Shown: positions 7,523 through 15,018, counted from the first letter of the stretch. The stretch is 18,923 nucleotides of DNA from a bacterium (GCA_030619985.1 JAUXAI010000015.1:1-18923), one strand, 5' to 3'. Notes: generated from the sequence alone by a model not told the origin. Made by a program: numbers and translations.

Positions 7523-8686
7523 ATGGAATATTTCTTGACTGAAGAGCAGGTCATGATCCGGGACTTAGCGAGAAAGATTGCGGAGGAGAAGATCGCACCA
7601 AAGGCCCAGGAACTGGATGAGAAGGGGGAGTTTCCCTGGGAGATAATAAAGGTCTTGGCCCAATCTGACCTCTTTCGGGTCTTCCTGCCTGAGGAGTATG
7701 GTGGACTGGGAGGGGGGGTATTCGAACTCTGTTTGGTGACTGAGGAGTTATCTAAGGCATGTAGCGGAGTGGCGGTGAGTTATGCAGCAAGTGCCTTGGG
7801 TGCCTTTCCCATTCTATTATATGGAACAGAGGAGCAGAAGAAGAAGTATCTACCAGATATTGCCAGTGGCAAGAAATTGACCGCTTTCGCTTTGACAGAG
7901 CCAGAAGCCGGGTCCGATGCCTCAGCCATCCAGACTACTGCAGTCAAGGATGGAGATCACTATATTCTGAATGGAACTAAATGCTTCATCACCAATGGAG
8001 GGGAGGCAGAGATCTATACTATCATTGCTATGACCGATAAGAAGAAAGGAGCAAGGGGAGCGAGCGCCCTCATCGTAAAGAAAGGGACAGAGGGATTTAC
8101 CTTTGGCAAGGAAGAGGATAAGATGGGGATCAGGGCTTCAGCAACCAGGGAACTGGTCTTCAGTGATTGTAAAGTTCCCAAAGAAAATTTAATCGGCAAG
8201 GAAGGAGCGGGTTTCATCGTGGCCATGAAGACCTTTGACTCTTCTCGGCCGGGCATTGGTGCCCAGGCAGTGGGCATTGCCCAGGGAGCATTGGATAGGG
8301 CCATAGATTATGCCCGACAGAGGGTGCAGTTCGGCCATCCCATCTCCTCTTTTCAAGGGATACAGCATATGTTAGCCGATATGGCCACCCAGATAGAGGC
8401 CGCTCGTGCCTTAGTCTATGCGGTAGCCCGAATGGTAGACAAGGGAGGTAAGGATATTGCCAGGCCAAGTGCTATGAGTAAGCTCTTCGCCAGTGATATG
8501 GCTATGAAGGTCACCACAGATGCTGTCCAGATATTCGGGGGCTATGGCTATATGAAGGAGTATCCGGTAGAGAAGATGATGAGGGATGCCAAGATCACCC
8601 AGATCTATGAGGGAACTAATCAGATTCAGCGCAATATCATTGCCCTGGCACTGATCAAAGAAGCAGCCAGAAGAAAGAAGAAATGA
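7523..8686 (+). CDS. Acyl-CoA dehydrogenase, probably short-chain (butyryl-CoA type)
   Basis: This FAD enzyme makes or reduces the alpha-beta double bond of an acyl-CoA. The 387-residue length and all family landmarks match. They are the FAD-proximal ALTEPEAGSDAS (around residue 131), the C-terminal IFGGYGYMKEYPVEKMMRD, and the catalytic Glu363 in QIYEGTNQIQR, the position used by short-chain and butyryl-CoA dehydrogenases. The gene has a good Shine-Dalgarno (AGGAG, 7512-7516, 6-nt spacing). It is followed by a DUF1189-like gene (ATGA overlap) and then etfB-etfA, the electron carrier for such enzymes. This makes a butyryl-CoA dehydrogenase/Etf complex plausible, running as crotonyl-CoA reductase in fermentation or as an oxidase in beta-oxidation. 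No thiolase, crotonase or 3-hydroxyacyl-CoA dehydrogenase gene is present, so the exact substrate is open. The symbol bcd would be a guess. Confidence 0.93.
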   Translation: MEYFLTEEQVMIRDLARKIAEEKIAPKAQELDEKGEFPWEIIKVLAQSDLFRVFLPEEYGGLGGGVFELCLVTEELSKACSGVAVSYAASALGAFPILLYGTEEQKKKYLPDIASGKKLTAFALTEPEAGSDASAIQTTAVKDGDHYILNGTKCFITNGGEAEIYTIIAMTDKKKGARGASALIVKKGTEGFTFGKEEDKMGIRASATRELVFSDCKVPKENLIGKEGAGFIVAMKTFDSSRPGIGAQAVGIAQGALDRAIDYARQRVQFGHPISSFQGIQHMLADMATQIEAARALVYAVARMVDKGGKDIARPSAMSKLFASDMAMKVTTDAVQIFGGYGYMKEYPVEKMMRDAKITQIYEGTNQIQRNIIALALIKEAARRKKK

Positions 8687-9441
8687 AGTTCTTCATCAAT
8701 CTCTGGAGGAGCGTAACGAGTTTTAGGTTCTATAAGGAGATTGCTTTTCAGAAGGTCTCAAAGAGTATCGGCTACTTCTTCCTCTTCATCCTCCTTATTA
8801 CCCTCGTTTTTTCTATGAAACGCAGCACGGCCTTGATTCAGGGGATGGATGAGGTGAGTAAGGAGTTAGGTGATAAACTACCTGAGATAAGGATAGAGGA
8901 TGGAGTAGTATCAACAGATGCCCAGGAGCCCTTCGTCATTGAAGAGAAAGATTTCATATTCATTATTGATACCACAGGAAAGATAACTACAGTAGATCCT
9001 TCTTACAAACAGGGGATTCTCCTTACCAAGAATAAACTAATCCATAGACAGAGTGAGATCGAGACTAGGGAGTACGACCTTTCGAAGATAAAGTCCTTTA
9101 CCGTGAATAAGGAGGCAATGGAGAGATGGAAGAAGACTTTCTCTCGCTTTGCCTTCCCCATTCTACTTGTAAGCCTCTTTCCTTATTTCACAATTGCCAA
9201 ACTAATCCATATATTATTATTCAGCCTCATTGCTTTGATAGTAAATACTGCCACTAAAGCGAACCTGAAGTATGAGAACCTCTTTAATATCTCCCTCTTC
9301 GCCCTTACCCCACCGGTCCTACTTGCTACCATCTTTAATCTCGCCGGTTTCAAAATACCTCCCCTCTGGTCTGTCTTTTTATACACCGTTGTTTATATCA
9401 TATTCCTCACCGGAGGCGTAAGAAGCTGCAGAAAGGTTTAA
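8683..9441 (+). CDS. DUF1189-like integral membrane protein
   Basis: The 252-residue protein has one N-terminal membrane segment (about 28-45, GYFFLFILLITLVFSM). A ~110-residue hydrophilic extracytoplasmic part contains FIIDTTGKI and a following SYKQGILLTKNKL block. Four or so further membrane segments follow from about 155 to 246. This layout and the N-terminal RSVTSFRFYKEI segment match the DUF1189 family as I know it. Its biochemical function is not known to me. Its ATG overlaps the acyl-CoA dehydrogenase stop (ATGA), and etfB starts directly after its own stop, so it is translated as part of the electron-transfer unit. That context suggests, but does not show, a role in bringing the dehydrogenase/Etf system to the membrane or in sensing its state. 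Confidence 0.8.
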   Translation: MKFFINLWRSVTSFRFYKEIAFQKVSKSIGYFFLFILLITLVFSMKRSTALIQGMDEVSKELGDKLPEIRIEDGVVSTDAQEPFVIEEKDFIFIIDTTGKITTVDPSYKQGILLTKNKLIHRQSEIETREYDLSKIKSFTVNKEAMERWKKTFSRFAFPILLVSLFPYFTIAKLIHILLFSLIALIVNTATKANLKYENLFNISLFALTPPVLLATIFNLAGFKIPPLWSVFLYTVVYIIFLTGGVRSCRKV

Positions 9442-10227
9442 ATGAATATTATTGTCTGTATTAAGCAGGTGCCGGATACTACGGACATCAGGATCGATCC
9501 CAAGACCAATACCCTGATAAGAGAAGGGGTCCCTTCCATTATCAATCCCTTCGATACCTATGCCATTGAGGAAGGGGTGAGGCTAAGGGAGAAGTATCAA
9601 GGGAAGGTTACCGTGATATCGATGGGCCCTCCTCAGGTAGAGGATGCCCTAAGGGAAGCCATATCCTTGGGGATAGATGAAGGGGTCTTATTATCCGATA
9701 GGGCCTTTGCTGGTGCGGATACCTTAGCCACTTCTTATACTTTAGCAAAGGGGATAGAAAAGATGGGGAAGTTCGATCTCATCATCTGCGGGAAGCAGGC
9801 CATGGATGGCGATACCGCCCAGGTGGGACCAGGAATTGCTGAAAAACTGAATATTCCCCATGTTACCTATGTGAGAAAAATAGAAGAAGTGAAGGAGGGC
9901 TATATCCAGGTCGAGAGATTGATGGAGGAAGGCTATGAAATAATCAGGATGCCCCTTCCTGCTTTAATCACCGTGGTAAAGGAGATTAATGAGCCGAGGA
10001 TGCCTTCTTTGAAGGGAAAGTTGAAGGCCAAGAGTGCTCAGATAATCACCTGGAGCACTAAAGACTTAGAAGCCGAAGAAGATAGGATTGGATTACAGGG
10101 TTCACCTACTCAGGTAATCAAGATATTTACTCCCCAGCTGAGAGGAAAAGGGGAGATGATAGAGGGAACGCCGGCAGAGCAGACAGCGAAGTTAGTAGAA
10201 AAGCTGAGGGAGACGAAAATCGTATAA
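9442..10227 (+). CDS. etfB: Electron transfer flavoprotein beta subunit
   Basis: EtfB pairs with EtfA to shuttle electrons between acyl-CoA dehydrogenases and other carriers. The 261 residues include IKQVPDT at the start, the NPFDTYAIEEGVRLRE block, and the nucleotide-binding CGKQAMDGDTAQVGP (116-130). The DGDTAQVGP version is what I know from EtfBs of anaerobes, where the beta subunit can bind FAD in place of AMP and support electron bifurcation. That assignment is inference. The ATG at 9442 follows the DUF1189 stop with no gap, with AAAGG a few bases upstream. A repetitive ~96-nt gap then separates it from etfA, which is unusual for a heterodimer pair. Confidence 0.95.
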   Translation: MNIIVCIKQVPDTTDIRIDPKTNTLIREGVPSIINPFDTYAIEEGVRLREKYQGKVTVISMGPPQVEDALREAISLGIDEGVLLSDRAFAGADTLATSYTLAKGIEKMGKFDLIICGKQAMDGDTAQVGPGIAEKLNIPHVTYVRKIEEVKEGYIQVERLMEEGYEIIRMPLPALITVVKEINEPRMPSLKGKLKAKSAQIITWSTKDLEAEEDRIGLQGSPTQVIKIFTPQLRGKGEMIEGTPAEQTAKLVEKLRETKIV

Positions 10228-10233
10228 AACCTA

Positions 10234-10311
10234 CGTCTTTCTGTCAGTCCGTCTTTCCGTCTGTCCAGCCATTTAACAACGGATTCGACGGATCAGACGG
10301 ATCAGACGGAT
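10234..10311. repeat. Opposed CCGTCTG / CAGACGG word repeats between etfB and etfA
   Basis: The left half contains variants of CCGTCT (CGTCTTTC at 10234, CCGTCTTTCC at 10249, CCGTCTG at 10257). The right half holds a 9-bp tandem unit, GACGGATCA, 2.8 copies from 10287 to 10311. TCCGTCTG at 10256-10263 is the exact reverse complement of both 10294-10301 and 10303-10310, so the gap can form alternative hairpins. There is no T-tract. The etfA Shine-Dalgarno is a weak GGTG at 10315-10318. Confidence 0.8.
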
Positions 10312-10323
10312 AATGGTGAAAGC

Positions 10324-11517
10324 ATGATTGAGATTAAGATAACTGATAAGTGTACTGGCTGTGAGAAATGTATCCCCAGCTGTCCCTACGGTGCCATAGA
10401 AGTCGTTGATAAGAAAGCGGTCATTTTAGATACTTGCACCCTCTGCGGAGCATGCGTTACTTCTTGTTCCTTTAAGGCCATTGAACTCACCAAGAAGGAA
10501 GTGAAGATGGCTGGCCTCGAGGAGTATAAAGGGGTATGGGTCTTTGCTGAACAGAAGAATGGAAAGGTGCAGAGCGTGGTCTATGAACTCTTGGGCAAGG
10601 GAAGGGAACTGGCTGATCAACTAAAGGTGGAACTGGCCGCTATTCTATTGGGAGAAAAGATGGAGAAGTCAGCCCAGGAACTCATCGGCTCTGGGGCAGA
10701 TAAGGTTTATCTTGCGGACCATGAGAAGCTGAAGGACTTCCGAGATGACTCCTATGCCGATGTCCTGGTTGATCTAATCGGTGAATATAAGCCAGAGATC
10801 ATCTTAGCCGGAGCGACATCCATCGGAAGGTCTCTCATTCCCAAGGTAGCAACCAGACTGGAGACGGGATTGACCGCAGACTGCACCGGATTGGAGATCG
10901 ATAAGGAGAAAAATATCTTACTCCAGACCAGACCGGCCTTCGGAGGAAATATCATGGCCACCATCATCTGCCCCAACCACCGGCCCCAGATGGCTACCGT
11001 AAGGCATAAGGTGATGAAGGAGGCCCCCTTCGATGAGAAGAGAAAGGGAGAAATAGTTAGGGTAGAGGTCGATCCTAAGAGAATCCCCTTGAGAACAGAG
11101 GTAATCAAGATGGTGGAGAGGATGGAGGAAACGGTTCTCTTGGAGGAAGCGGACATCATCGTCTCTGGGGGAAGGGGATTGGGAGCACCAGAGCATTTTA
11201 AGCTTATTGAGGAACTGGCCAAGACCGTAGGAGGAGCAGTGGGCGCTTCAAGAGCCACGGTAGATGCCGGATGGATTCCCTATGCTCATCAGGTGGGCCA
11301 GACAGGGAAGACGGTCTGCCCCAAGATCTACATCGCCTGCGGGATATCGGGCCAGATTCAGCACCTGGCTGGTATGCAGTCTTCAGATATCATCGTGGCC
11401 ATCAATAAGGACCCTGAGGCGCCCATATTCAATGTCGCTACCTATGGCATTGTAGGAGATTTATTTGAAGTAGTTCCCGCCCTAATAAAGAAGTTTAAAG
11501 AGATTCTCGGCGAGTGA
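10324..11517 (+). CDS. etfA: Electron transfer flavoprotein alpha subunit with N-terminal 2x[4Fe-4S] ferredoxin domain
   Basis: The protein is 397 residues. Residues 1-60 are a bacterial-type ferredoxin domain with two cluster motifs, C10/C13/C16/C20 followed by Pro and C38/C41/C44/C48, enough for two [4Fe-4S] clusters. The EtfA N-terminal domain follows from about residue 64, then the FAD-binding C-terminal domain with GGRGLGAPEHF, SRATVDAGWIPYAHQVGQTG and YIACGISGQIQHLAGMQ. Ferredoxin-fused EtfA is known from anaerobes such as the Acetobacterium woodii caffeyl-CoA reductase and lactate dehydrogenase complexes, where it works in flavin-based electron bifurcation. By analogy, this Etf could couple an exergonic acyl-CoA reduction by NADH to ferredoxin reduction. 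The gene ends in GTGA and is followed by a terminator hairpin. Confidence 0.95.
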   Translation: MIEIKITDKCTGCEKCIPSCPYGAIEVVDKKAVILDTCTLCGACVTSCSFKAIELTKKEVKMAGLEEYKGVWVFAEQKNGKVQSVVYELLGKGRELADQLKVELAAILLGEKMEKSAQELIGSGADKVYLADHEKLKDFRDDSYADVLVDLIGEYKPEIILAGATSIGRSLIPKVATRLETGLTADCTGLEIDKEKNILLQTRPAFGGNIMATIICPNHRPQMATVRHKVMKEAPFDEKRKGEIVRVEVDPKRIPLRTEVIKMVERMEETVLLEEADIIVSGGRGLGAPEHFKLIEELAKTVGGAVGASRATVDAGWIPYAHQVGQTGKTVCPKIYIACGISGQIQHLAGMQSSDIIVAINKDPEAPIFNVATYGIVGDLFEVVPALIKKFKEILGE

Positions 11518-11542
11518 ATTTAAAAGAAGGAGTTAAAGATTC

Positions 11543-11564
11543 ATGCCCAGGGAGGGCATTTTTT
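11543..11564 (+). terminator. Rho-independent terminator after etfA
   Basis: A perfect 6-bp stem, ATGCCC (11543-11548) and GGGCAT (11554-11559), with a 5-nt loop AGGGA is followed by a run of six T (11559-11564). It ends directly at the ATG of the next gene, so it closes the etf unit. Read-through would be needed to express the protease pair from upstream, since no convincing promoter is visible in the short gap. Confidence 0.75.
11551..11556 (+). promoter_or_regulatory. Shine-Dalgarno of the CPBP protease gene, inside the terminator hairpin
   Basis: GGAGGG spans the loop and 3' arm of the preceding hairpin, 8 nt before the ATG at 11565. It decides the start of the downstream gene. When the hairpin is folded, part of this site is paired, so translation may be limited. 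Confidence 0.55.
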
Positions 11565-13178
11565 ATGAGAAGAGAGGCTTTAATCATCTCAGTTATTATC
11601 TTAATTGGATTGGCAGGGTTGGCAACCTTTATTGCTTTCTACGATTCTGTCTTTCCTACTGCCTCTTTAGACTTCAAAATATCCCGACCGCAAGCCTTAA
11701 AAAATACTCGAAGGTTTGTAACTTCCCGGGGCTTTGACTTAAAGGGCTATCAAGAGACCATCATCTTCTCCCATGACTACTATGCCCAGATCTATATGGA
11801 GAAGACCATTGGATTAAAAGAGGCCAATAGGTTGATGAGAAAGGAGGTGAGCGTCTGGTACTGGAGGGCGAGATGGTTCAAGCCCCTGCAGAAAGAGGAG
11901 TTTAGGGTTTGCCTTGATCCTGGGGGGAGAGTGGTTAGATATAGCCATCTTCTCTTAGAAGACGCTAAGGGGGCGAATCTTTCAAAACCTCAGGCTCTGA
12001 AACTTGCCCGAATATTCCTGACTGAAGAGAAAGACTTTAATCTCTCAGAATATGAACTTGTAGAAGTCTCAAAGGAGAAGAGGAAGAACCGAACAGACCA
12101 TTACTTTAACTGGAAGAGAAAGGATTTTAAGATAGGGGATGCCACCTATCGCTTAACAGTAAGTGTCCAGGGGAATAGAGTAGATTCCTTCAGTGAATAC
12201 CTGAAGGTTCCTGAGAAGTTTAGAAGGGATTATAGGAAAACACGTTCCCGGGCTGGCCTTCTCTCTCAGATCGCCGGGTCTCTTCAGGGACTATTATTCA
12301 TTGGATTAATCCTGGTCTTTATGTTCAAACTCAGGGCAAATGATATAAGATGGAGATGGGCCCTGGTCTTGGCCTCTCTGGCAGCATTCCTGATCCTGAC
12401 CGCTCAGATCAATTCTCTCTCTTTAGTAAGATCGTACTTCTCTACTAAGGTGACCTTATCAAATGAGACCATTAAATGGATTTTTTCCGCCCTTATCATC
12501 ACCGGCCTGGGTGGTCTCTATCTCTGGTTTATCGGTTCCAGTGGTGAATCCCTATATCGGGAGGTCTTTCCTAAAAAGACCCCCCTGATTAAGAGCTTCA
12601 GATGGAGGAACATACTATCCCCTGAATTTACCAAGGCCTCCTTAGTTGGTTATTCTGTTGGTTTTGCCTTCTTGGGCTATTTAGTGGTATTCTACCTCTT
12701 TGGTAAGAAATACCTGGGTGCCTGGGCTCCAGCCCACAGCCCCTATGATAATATCATCTCCACCGCCCTTCCCTGGATCTATCCTTTAACCGTAGGAGTT
12801 ATGGCAGCGGTAGATGAGGAATTCTTCTTTAGACTCTTTGCTATCTCCTTTTTAAAGAAATATCTGAAGAAGATATATCTAGCAGTAATCATTCCGGCCA
12901 TCATCTGGGGCTTTTTACATTGTCTCTATGCTGTGGAACCCATCTACATTAGAGGATTGGAATTAACTATTGCTGGGATCATCTTTGGGATAGTCTTCTT
13001 GAGGTTTGGATTATTCTCTGTTCTCATTGCCCATTATGTTATAAATGCCTTGATAGTGAGTCTACCCCTCTTGCGTTCCAAGAGTCCCTACTTCTTTATC
13101 TCTGGCCTGGTAGTGGTAGGATTAGCCCTTCTACCCATCATCCCCGTTGTCATTAGACTGTTAAGGAGGAAGAGATGA
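11565..13178 (+). CDS. CPBP-family intramembrane metalloprotease with extracytoplasmic sensor-like domain
   Basis: The 537-residue protein begins with a membrane segment (about 6-25). A ~205-residue hydrophilic region follows that looks PepSY-like, with two weak repeats each built around a 'DL.GY/DLSEYEL' element and a block with WRARWFKP. About eight more membrane segments come next. The C-terminal part has all three CPBP (Abi/CAAX protease-like) motifs: Glu418-Glu419-x3-Arg423, His452 in WGFLH, and His490-x3-Asn494 in HYVIN. CPBP proteases cut within membranes. Members process prenylated proteins, bacteriocin-related peptides or regulatory targets, and the substrate here is unknown. The open frame extends back to a GTG at 11514, but the terminator lies in that stretch and ATG 11565 has GGAGGG at 8 nt, so I start there. 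It is followed by a paralog with ATGA overlap. Confidence 0.85.
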   Translation: MRREALIISVIILIGLAGLATFIAFYDSVFPTASLDFKISRPQALKNTRRFVTSRGFDLKGYQETIIFSHDYYAQIYMEKTIGLKEANRLMRKEVSVWYWRARWFKPLQKEEFRVCLDPGGRVVRYSHLLLEDAKGANLSKPQALKLARIFLTEEKDFNLSEYELVEVSKEKRKNRTDHYFNWKRKDFKIGDATYRLTVSVQGNRVDSFSEYLKVPEKFRRDYRKTRSRAGLLSQIAGSLQGLLFIGLILVFMFKLRANDIRWRWALVLASLAAFLILTAQINSLSLVRSYFSTKVTLSNETIKWIFSALIITGLGGLYLWFIGSSGESLYREVFPKKTPLIKSFRWRNILSPEFTKASLVGYSVGFAFLGYLVVFYLFGKKYLGAWAPAHSPYDNIISTALPWIYPLTVGVMAAVDEEFFFRLFAISFLKKYLKKIYLAVIIPAIIWGFLHCLYAVEPIYIRGLELTIAGIIFGIVFLRFGLFSVLIAHYVINALIVSLPLLRSKSPYFFISGLVVVGLALLPIIPVVIRLLRRKR

Positions 13179-14872
13179 AATATAAGCCCCTGTCGAGAAA
13201 GAATATACTAATCCTGGTTGGACTGGCAGCCATAGGACTAACTCTATACCTTCTTTCCTTCTTCGCTATCCTTCCCGAGGTTCAGGATTTCGGTGAGACC
13301 CTTCATCTGACCACTACTCGTTGGGAGGTTCAAGAAACCTCCCAAAAATATTTAGAAGATCTGGGCCTTTCCTTGAAGGGTTACCGTTCTGTAACCTACT
13401 TTACCACTCGGGGAGCCGGAGTCTGGGCAGAAACCTATGTTCTGCGCCAGGTGGGGATGAAGAAGACCAACCAGATATTCACTGAGGAACTTCCCTTCTG
13501 GAGATGGAGAGCGAGGTGGTATAGGCCATTAGAGAAGGAAGAGATAAATGTCTGGATCGACCCTGAAGGAAGGGTCTGTGGTCTCTGGCACCCCATAGAA
13601 GAGGATGCCCCGGGTGCTAACCTCTCTCCCGAGGTAGCGAGAGCAATCGCAGAGAAATCCACTAAGGAAGAAGGGAGATTTGATCTATCAGAATTTAGGT
13701 TGATTAAGACCGATTCTGAGAAGCAGAAGAATAGAAGAGACCATATCTTCCTTTATGAGAAGGAGGAGCCCGAGATAGGGGAGGGAAGATTTAGATTAAA
13801 ACTGAGGGTAAAAGGAGACAGATTATTCGGTTATCACTACTTCTTCAAAACTCCAGAGGAGTTTATCAGGGAAGAGAGAAAAGCAGGCATTAGGAAGGCG
13901 ATCATCGGTGGACTAATGGTCCTCTTTTTTATCACCTTAGCGATTACTGCAATTGTTTTATTTTTCATAAAGTTTACGAGAAGGGATATCAGATGGAGAT
14001 TGGTCTTAATCTTAGCTGGAATATTGGCTGCTTGGAAGATAATAGGTCTACTAAACGGCCTACCCACTTTCTTCTCTCATTACTCGACAGCGAAGGATTT
14101 ACCGGTATTCGTTACCCAGCGAATTATATGGAATTTAACTGGTATTGTATCTGGGTTCCTTTTCTCTTGCGTTCTACTCTCTGTTGTAGAATCCCTGTGG
14201 AGAGAGGTCTTTCCTAAAATAGAGCCGCTCACTACTTGGTTCAAAAAATTAAAGCCCAGTAACTGGCTATCTCGAGAGTATATCGATGGCTGCCTGGTAG
14301 GATATTTGATATTTGGAGCTTTGGGGATCTATTCCCTTCCAATTGGCTGGATAACCCAAAGATATCTCACTTCTTCATTAAGGGCCCATTCCCAACTTCC
14401 CACGGGTATTCTCCAGACCTTCATCCCTTCTCTCGCTTCCTGGGGAAAGGCCTGGGGAGCTGCCCTATGGGGAGGAGCAGCCCTCCTTCTCTTCCTTCTC
14501 TTACTCAAGAAGTACTTGAAGAAGTGGAAATGGGTCATTTTAACCTTCGTTCTTCTTTCGTTTATAGGCGTTGCTATCGAGGCAAGGAGTCTCTCTGAAG
14601 GAATAATAAAGAGTAGCCTTTCTCTCTTAGGTCTGGGGGTAGCGATCCTTTTCATTATCAATTACTTTCGCTTCAATATCCTCTGCTACCTTTTTAGCGT
14701 TTACTTCGTTCTTCTATTATCAAATGGCTGGTATCTGGTTACTTTCAAACATTCCTATTTCATAATTCACGGGGTAATCATACTTGTCTTAGCCGCCTTA
14801 CCCCTTATTCTCTTACTTTTTGCCTATCTTAGAAAGAGACTGAGAAGCACTGAACCCCGCACCTTTAAGTAA
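13175..14872 (+). CDS. Catalytically dead paralog of the CPBP protease (pseudo-protease)
   Basis: The 565-residue protein has the same order of parts as the preceding gene: an N-terminal membrane segment, a ~200-residue extracytoplasmic region with WRWRARWYRPLEKEE and DLSEFRL, then many membrane segments. Clear collinear matches include R(R/A)DIRWR after the first long loop, SLWREVFPK, and LLKKYLKK. Where the neighbour has EEFFFR before FLKKYLKK, this protein has AALLLF. The WGFLH and HYVIN positions likewise lack histidine, with SFIGVA and VYFVLLLSN in about the same places. It is therefore unlikely to be a protease, and an interacting or regulatory partner is more likely. The frame is intact with no stop or frameshift, so it is not a decaying pseudogene. 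The ATG at 13175 overlaps the previous stop. Its last codons are part of a 12-bp inverted repeat. Confidence 0.82.
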   Translation: MKYKPLSRKNILILVGLAAIGLTLYLLSFFAILPEVQDFGETLHLTTTRWEVQETSQKYLEDLGLSLKGYRSVTYFTTRGAGVWAETYVLRQVGMKKTNQIFTEELPFWRWRARWYRPLEKEEINVWIDPEGRVCGLWHPIEEDAPGANLSPEVARAIAEKSTKEEGRFDLSEFRLIKTDSEKQKNRRDHIFLYEKEEPEIGEGRFRLKLRVKGDRLFGYHYFFKTPEEFIREERKAGIRKAIIGGLMVLFFITLAITAIVLFFIKFTRRDIRWRLVLILAGILAAWKIIGLLNGLPTFFSHYSTAKDLPVFVTQRIIWNLTGIVSGFLFSCVLLSVVESLWREVFPKIEPLTTWFKKLKPSNWLSREYIDGCLVGYLIFGALGIYSLPIGWITQRYLTSSLRAHSQLPTGILQTFIPSLASWGKAWGAALWGGAALLLFLLLLKKYLKKWKWVILTFVLLSFIGVAIEARSLSEGIIKSSLSLLGLGVAILFIINYFRFNILCYLFSVYFVLLLSNGWYLVTFKHSYFIIHGVIILVLAALPLILLLFAYLRKRLRSTEPRTFK

Positions 14873-14904
14873 AGAGAAGGAATTGAATAGCAAAAGGTGC
14901 GGGG
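14855..14904. repeat. 12-bp inverted repeat straddling the stop of the pseudo-protease gene
   Basis: CCCCGCACCTTT at 14855-14866 is the exact reverse complement of 14893-14904, with a 26-nt loop that contains the stop codon (14870-14872). No T-tract follows, so it is not a standard terminator by itself. It may protect or process the 3' end. Confidence 0.75.
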
Positions 14905-14934
14905 TGAAGACTAAGAATCTATATTTTGATTTTG

Positions 14935-14981
14935 AAAAGTGCCCAGGAATCCTGAATACAATCGGGAGAAGGGCATTTTTT
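14935..14981 (+). terminator. Rho-independent terminator after the CPBP pair
   Basis: TGCCC (14940-14944) pairs with GGGCA (14971-14975). An inner CCTGA/TCGGG stem (14951-14955 with 14962-14966) extends the hairpin, and upstream A residues pair into a run of six T at 14976-14981. The outer arms and T-run match those of the terminator after etfA, including the TGCCCAGG start. It separates the protease pair from smc. Confidence 0.7.
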
Positions 14982-14982
14982 G

Positions 14983-15011
14983 TTGCTTTTTAGACGAAAA
15001 TGTGATATATT
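14983..15011 (+). promoter_or_regulatory. Putative promoter for smc
   Basis: TTGCTT (14983-14988), a 17-nt spacer, and TATATT (15006-15011, 5 of 6 matches) form a sigma-70-like promoter directly after the terminator. The -35 is weak (3 of 6). The start site would be near 15018 and leave a leader of roughly 170 nt before smc. Confidence 0.5.
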
Positions 15012-15018
15012 AAAAAAG

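Noticed and set aside
11514-11564. Upstream GTG start for the CPBP protease, giving 17 extra residues
   Set aside because: The stretch contains a perfect terminator hairpin and T-run, has no Shine-Dalgarno for the GTG, and the extra residues are not membrane-like. ATG 11565 with GGAGGG fits better.
11543-11737. A 64-codon + strand frame starting inside the terminator hairpin, with AAGGAG at 11527-11532
   Set aside because: It overlaps the protease gene in another frame and resembles no known protein. A leader peptide is conceivable, but nothing else supports it.
13175-14872. Calling the second membrane gene a pseudogene
   Set aside because: The frame is intact over 565 codons, keeps the domain order and ATGA coupling, and only the catalytic residues are lost.
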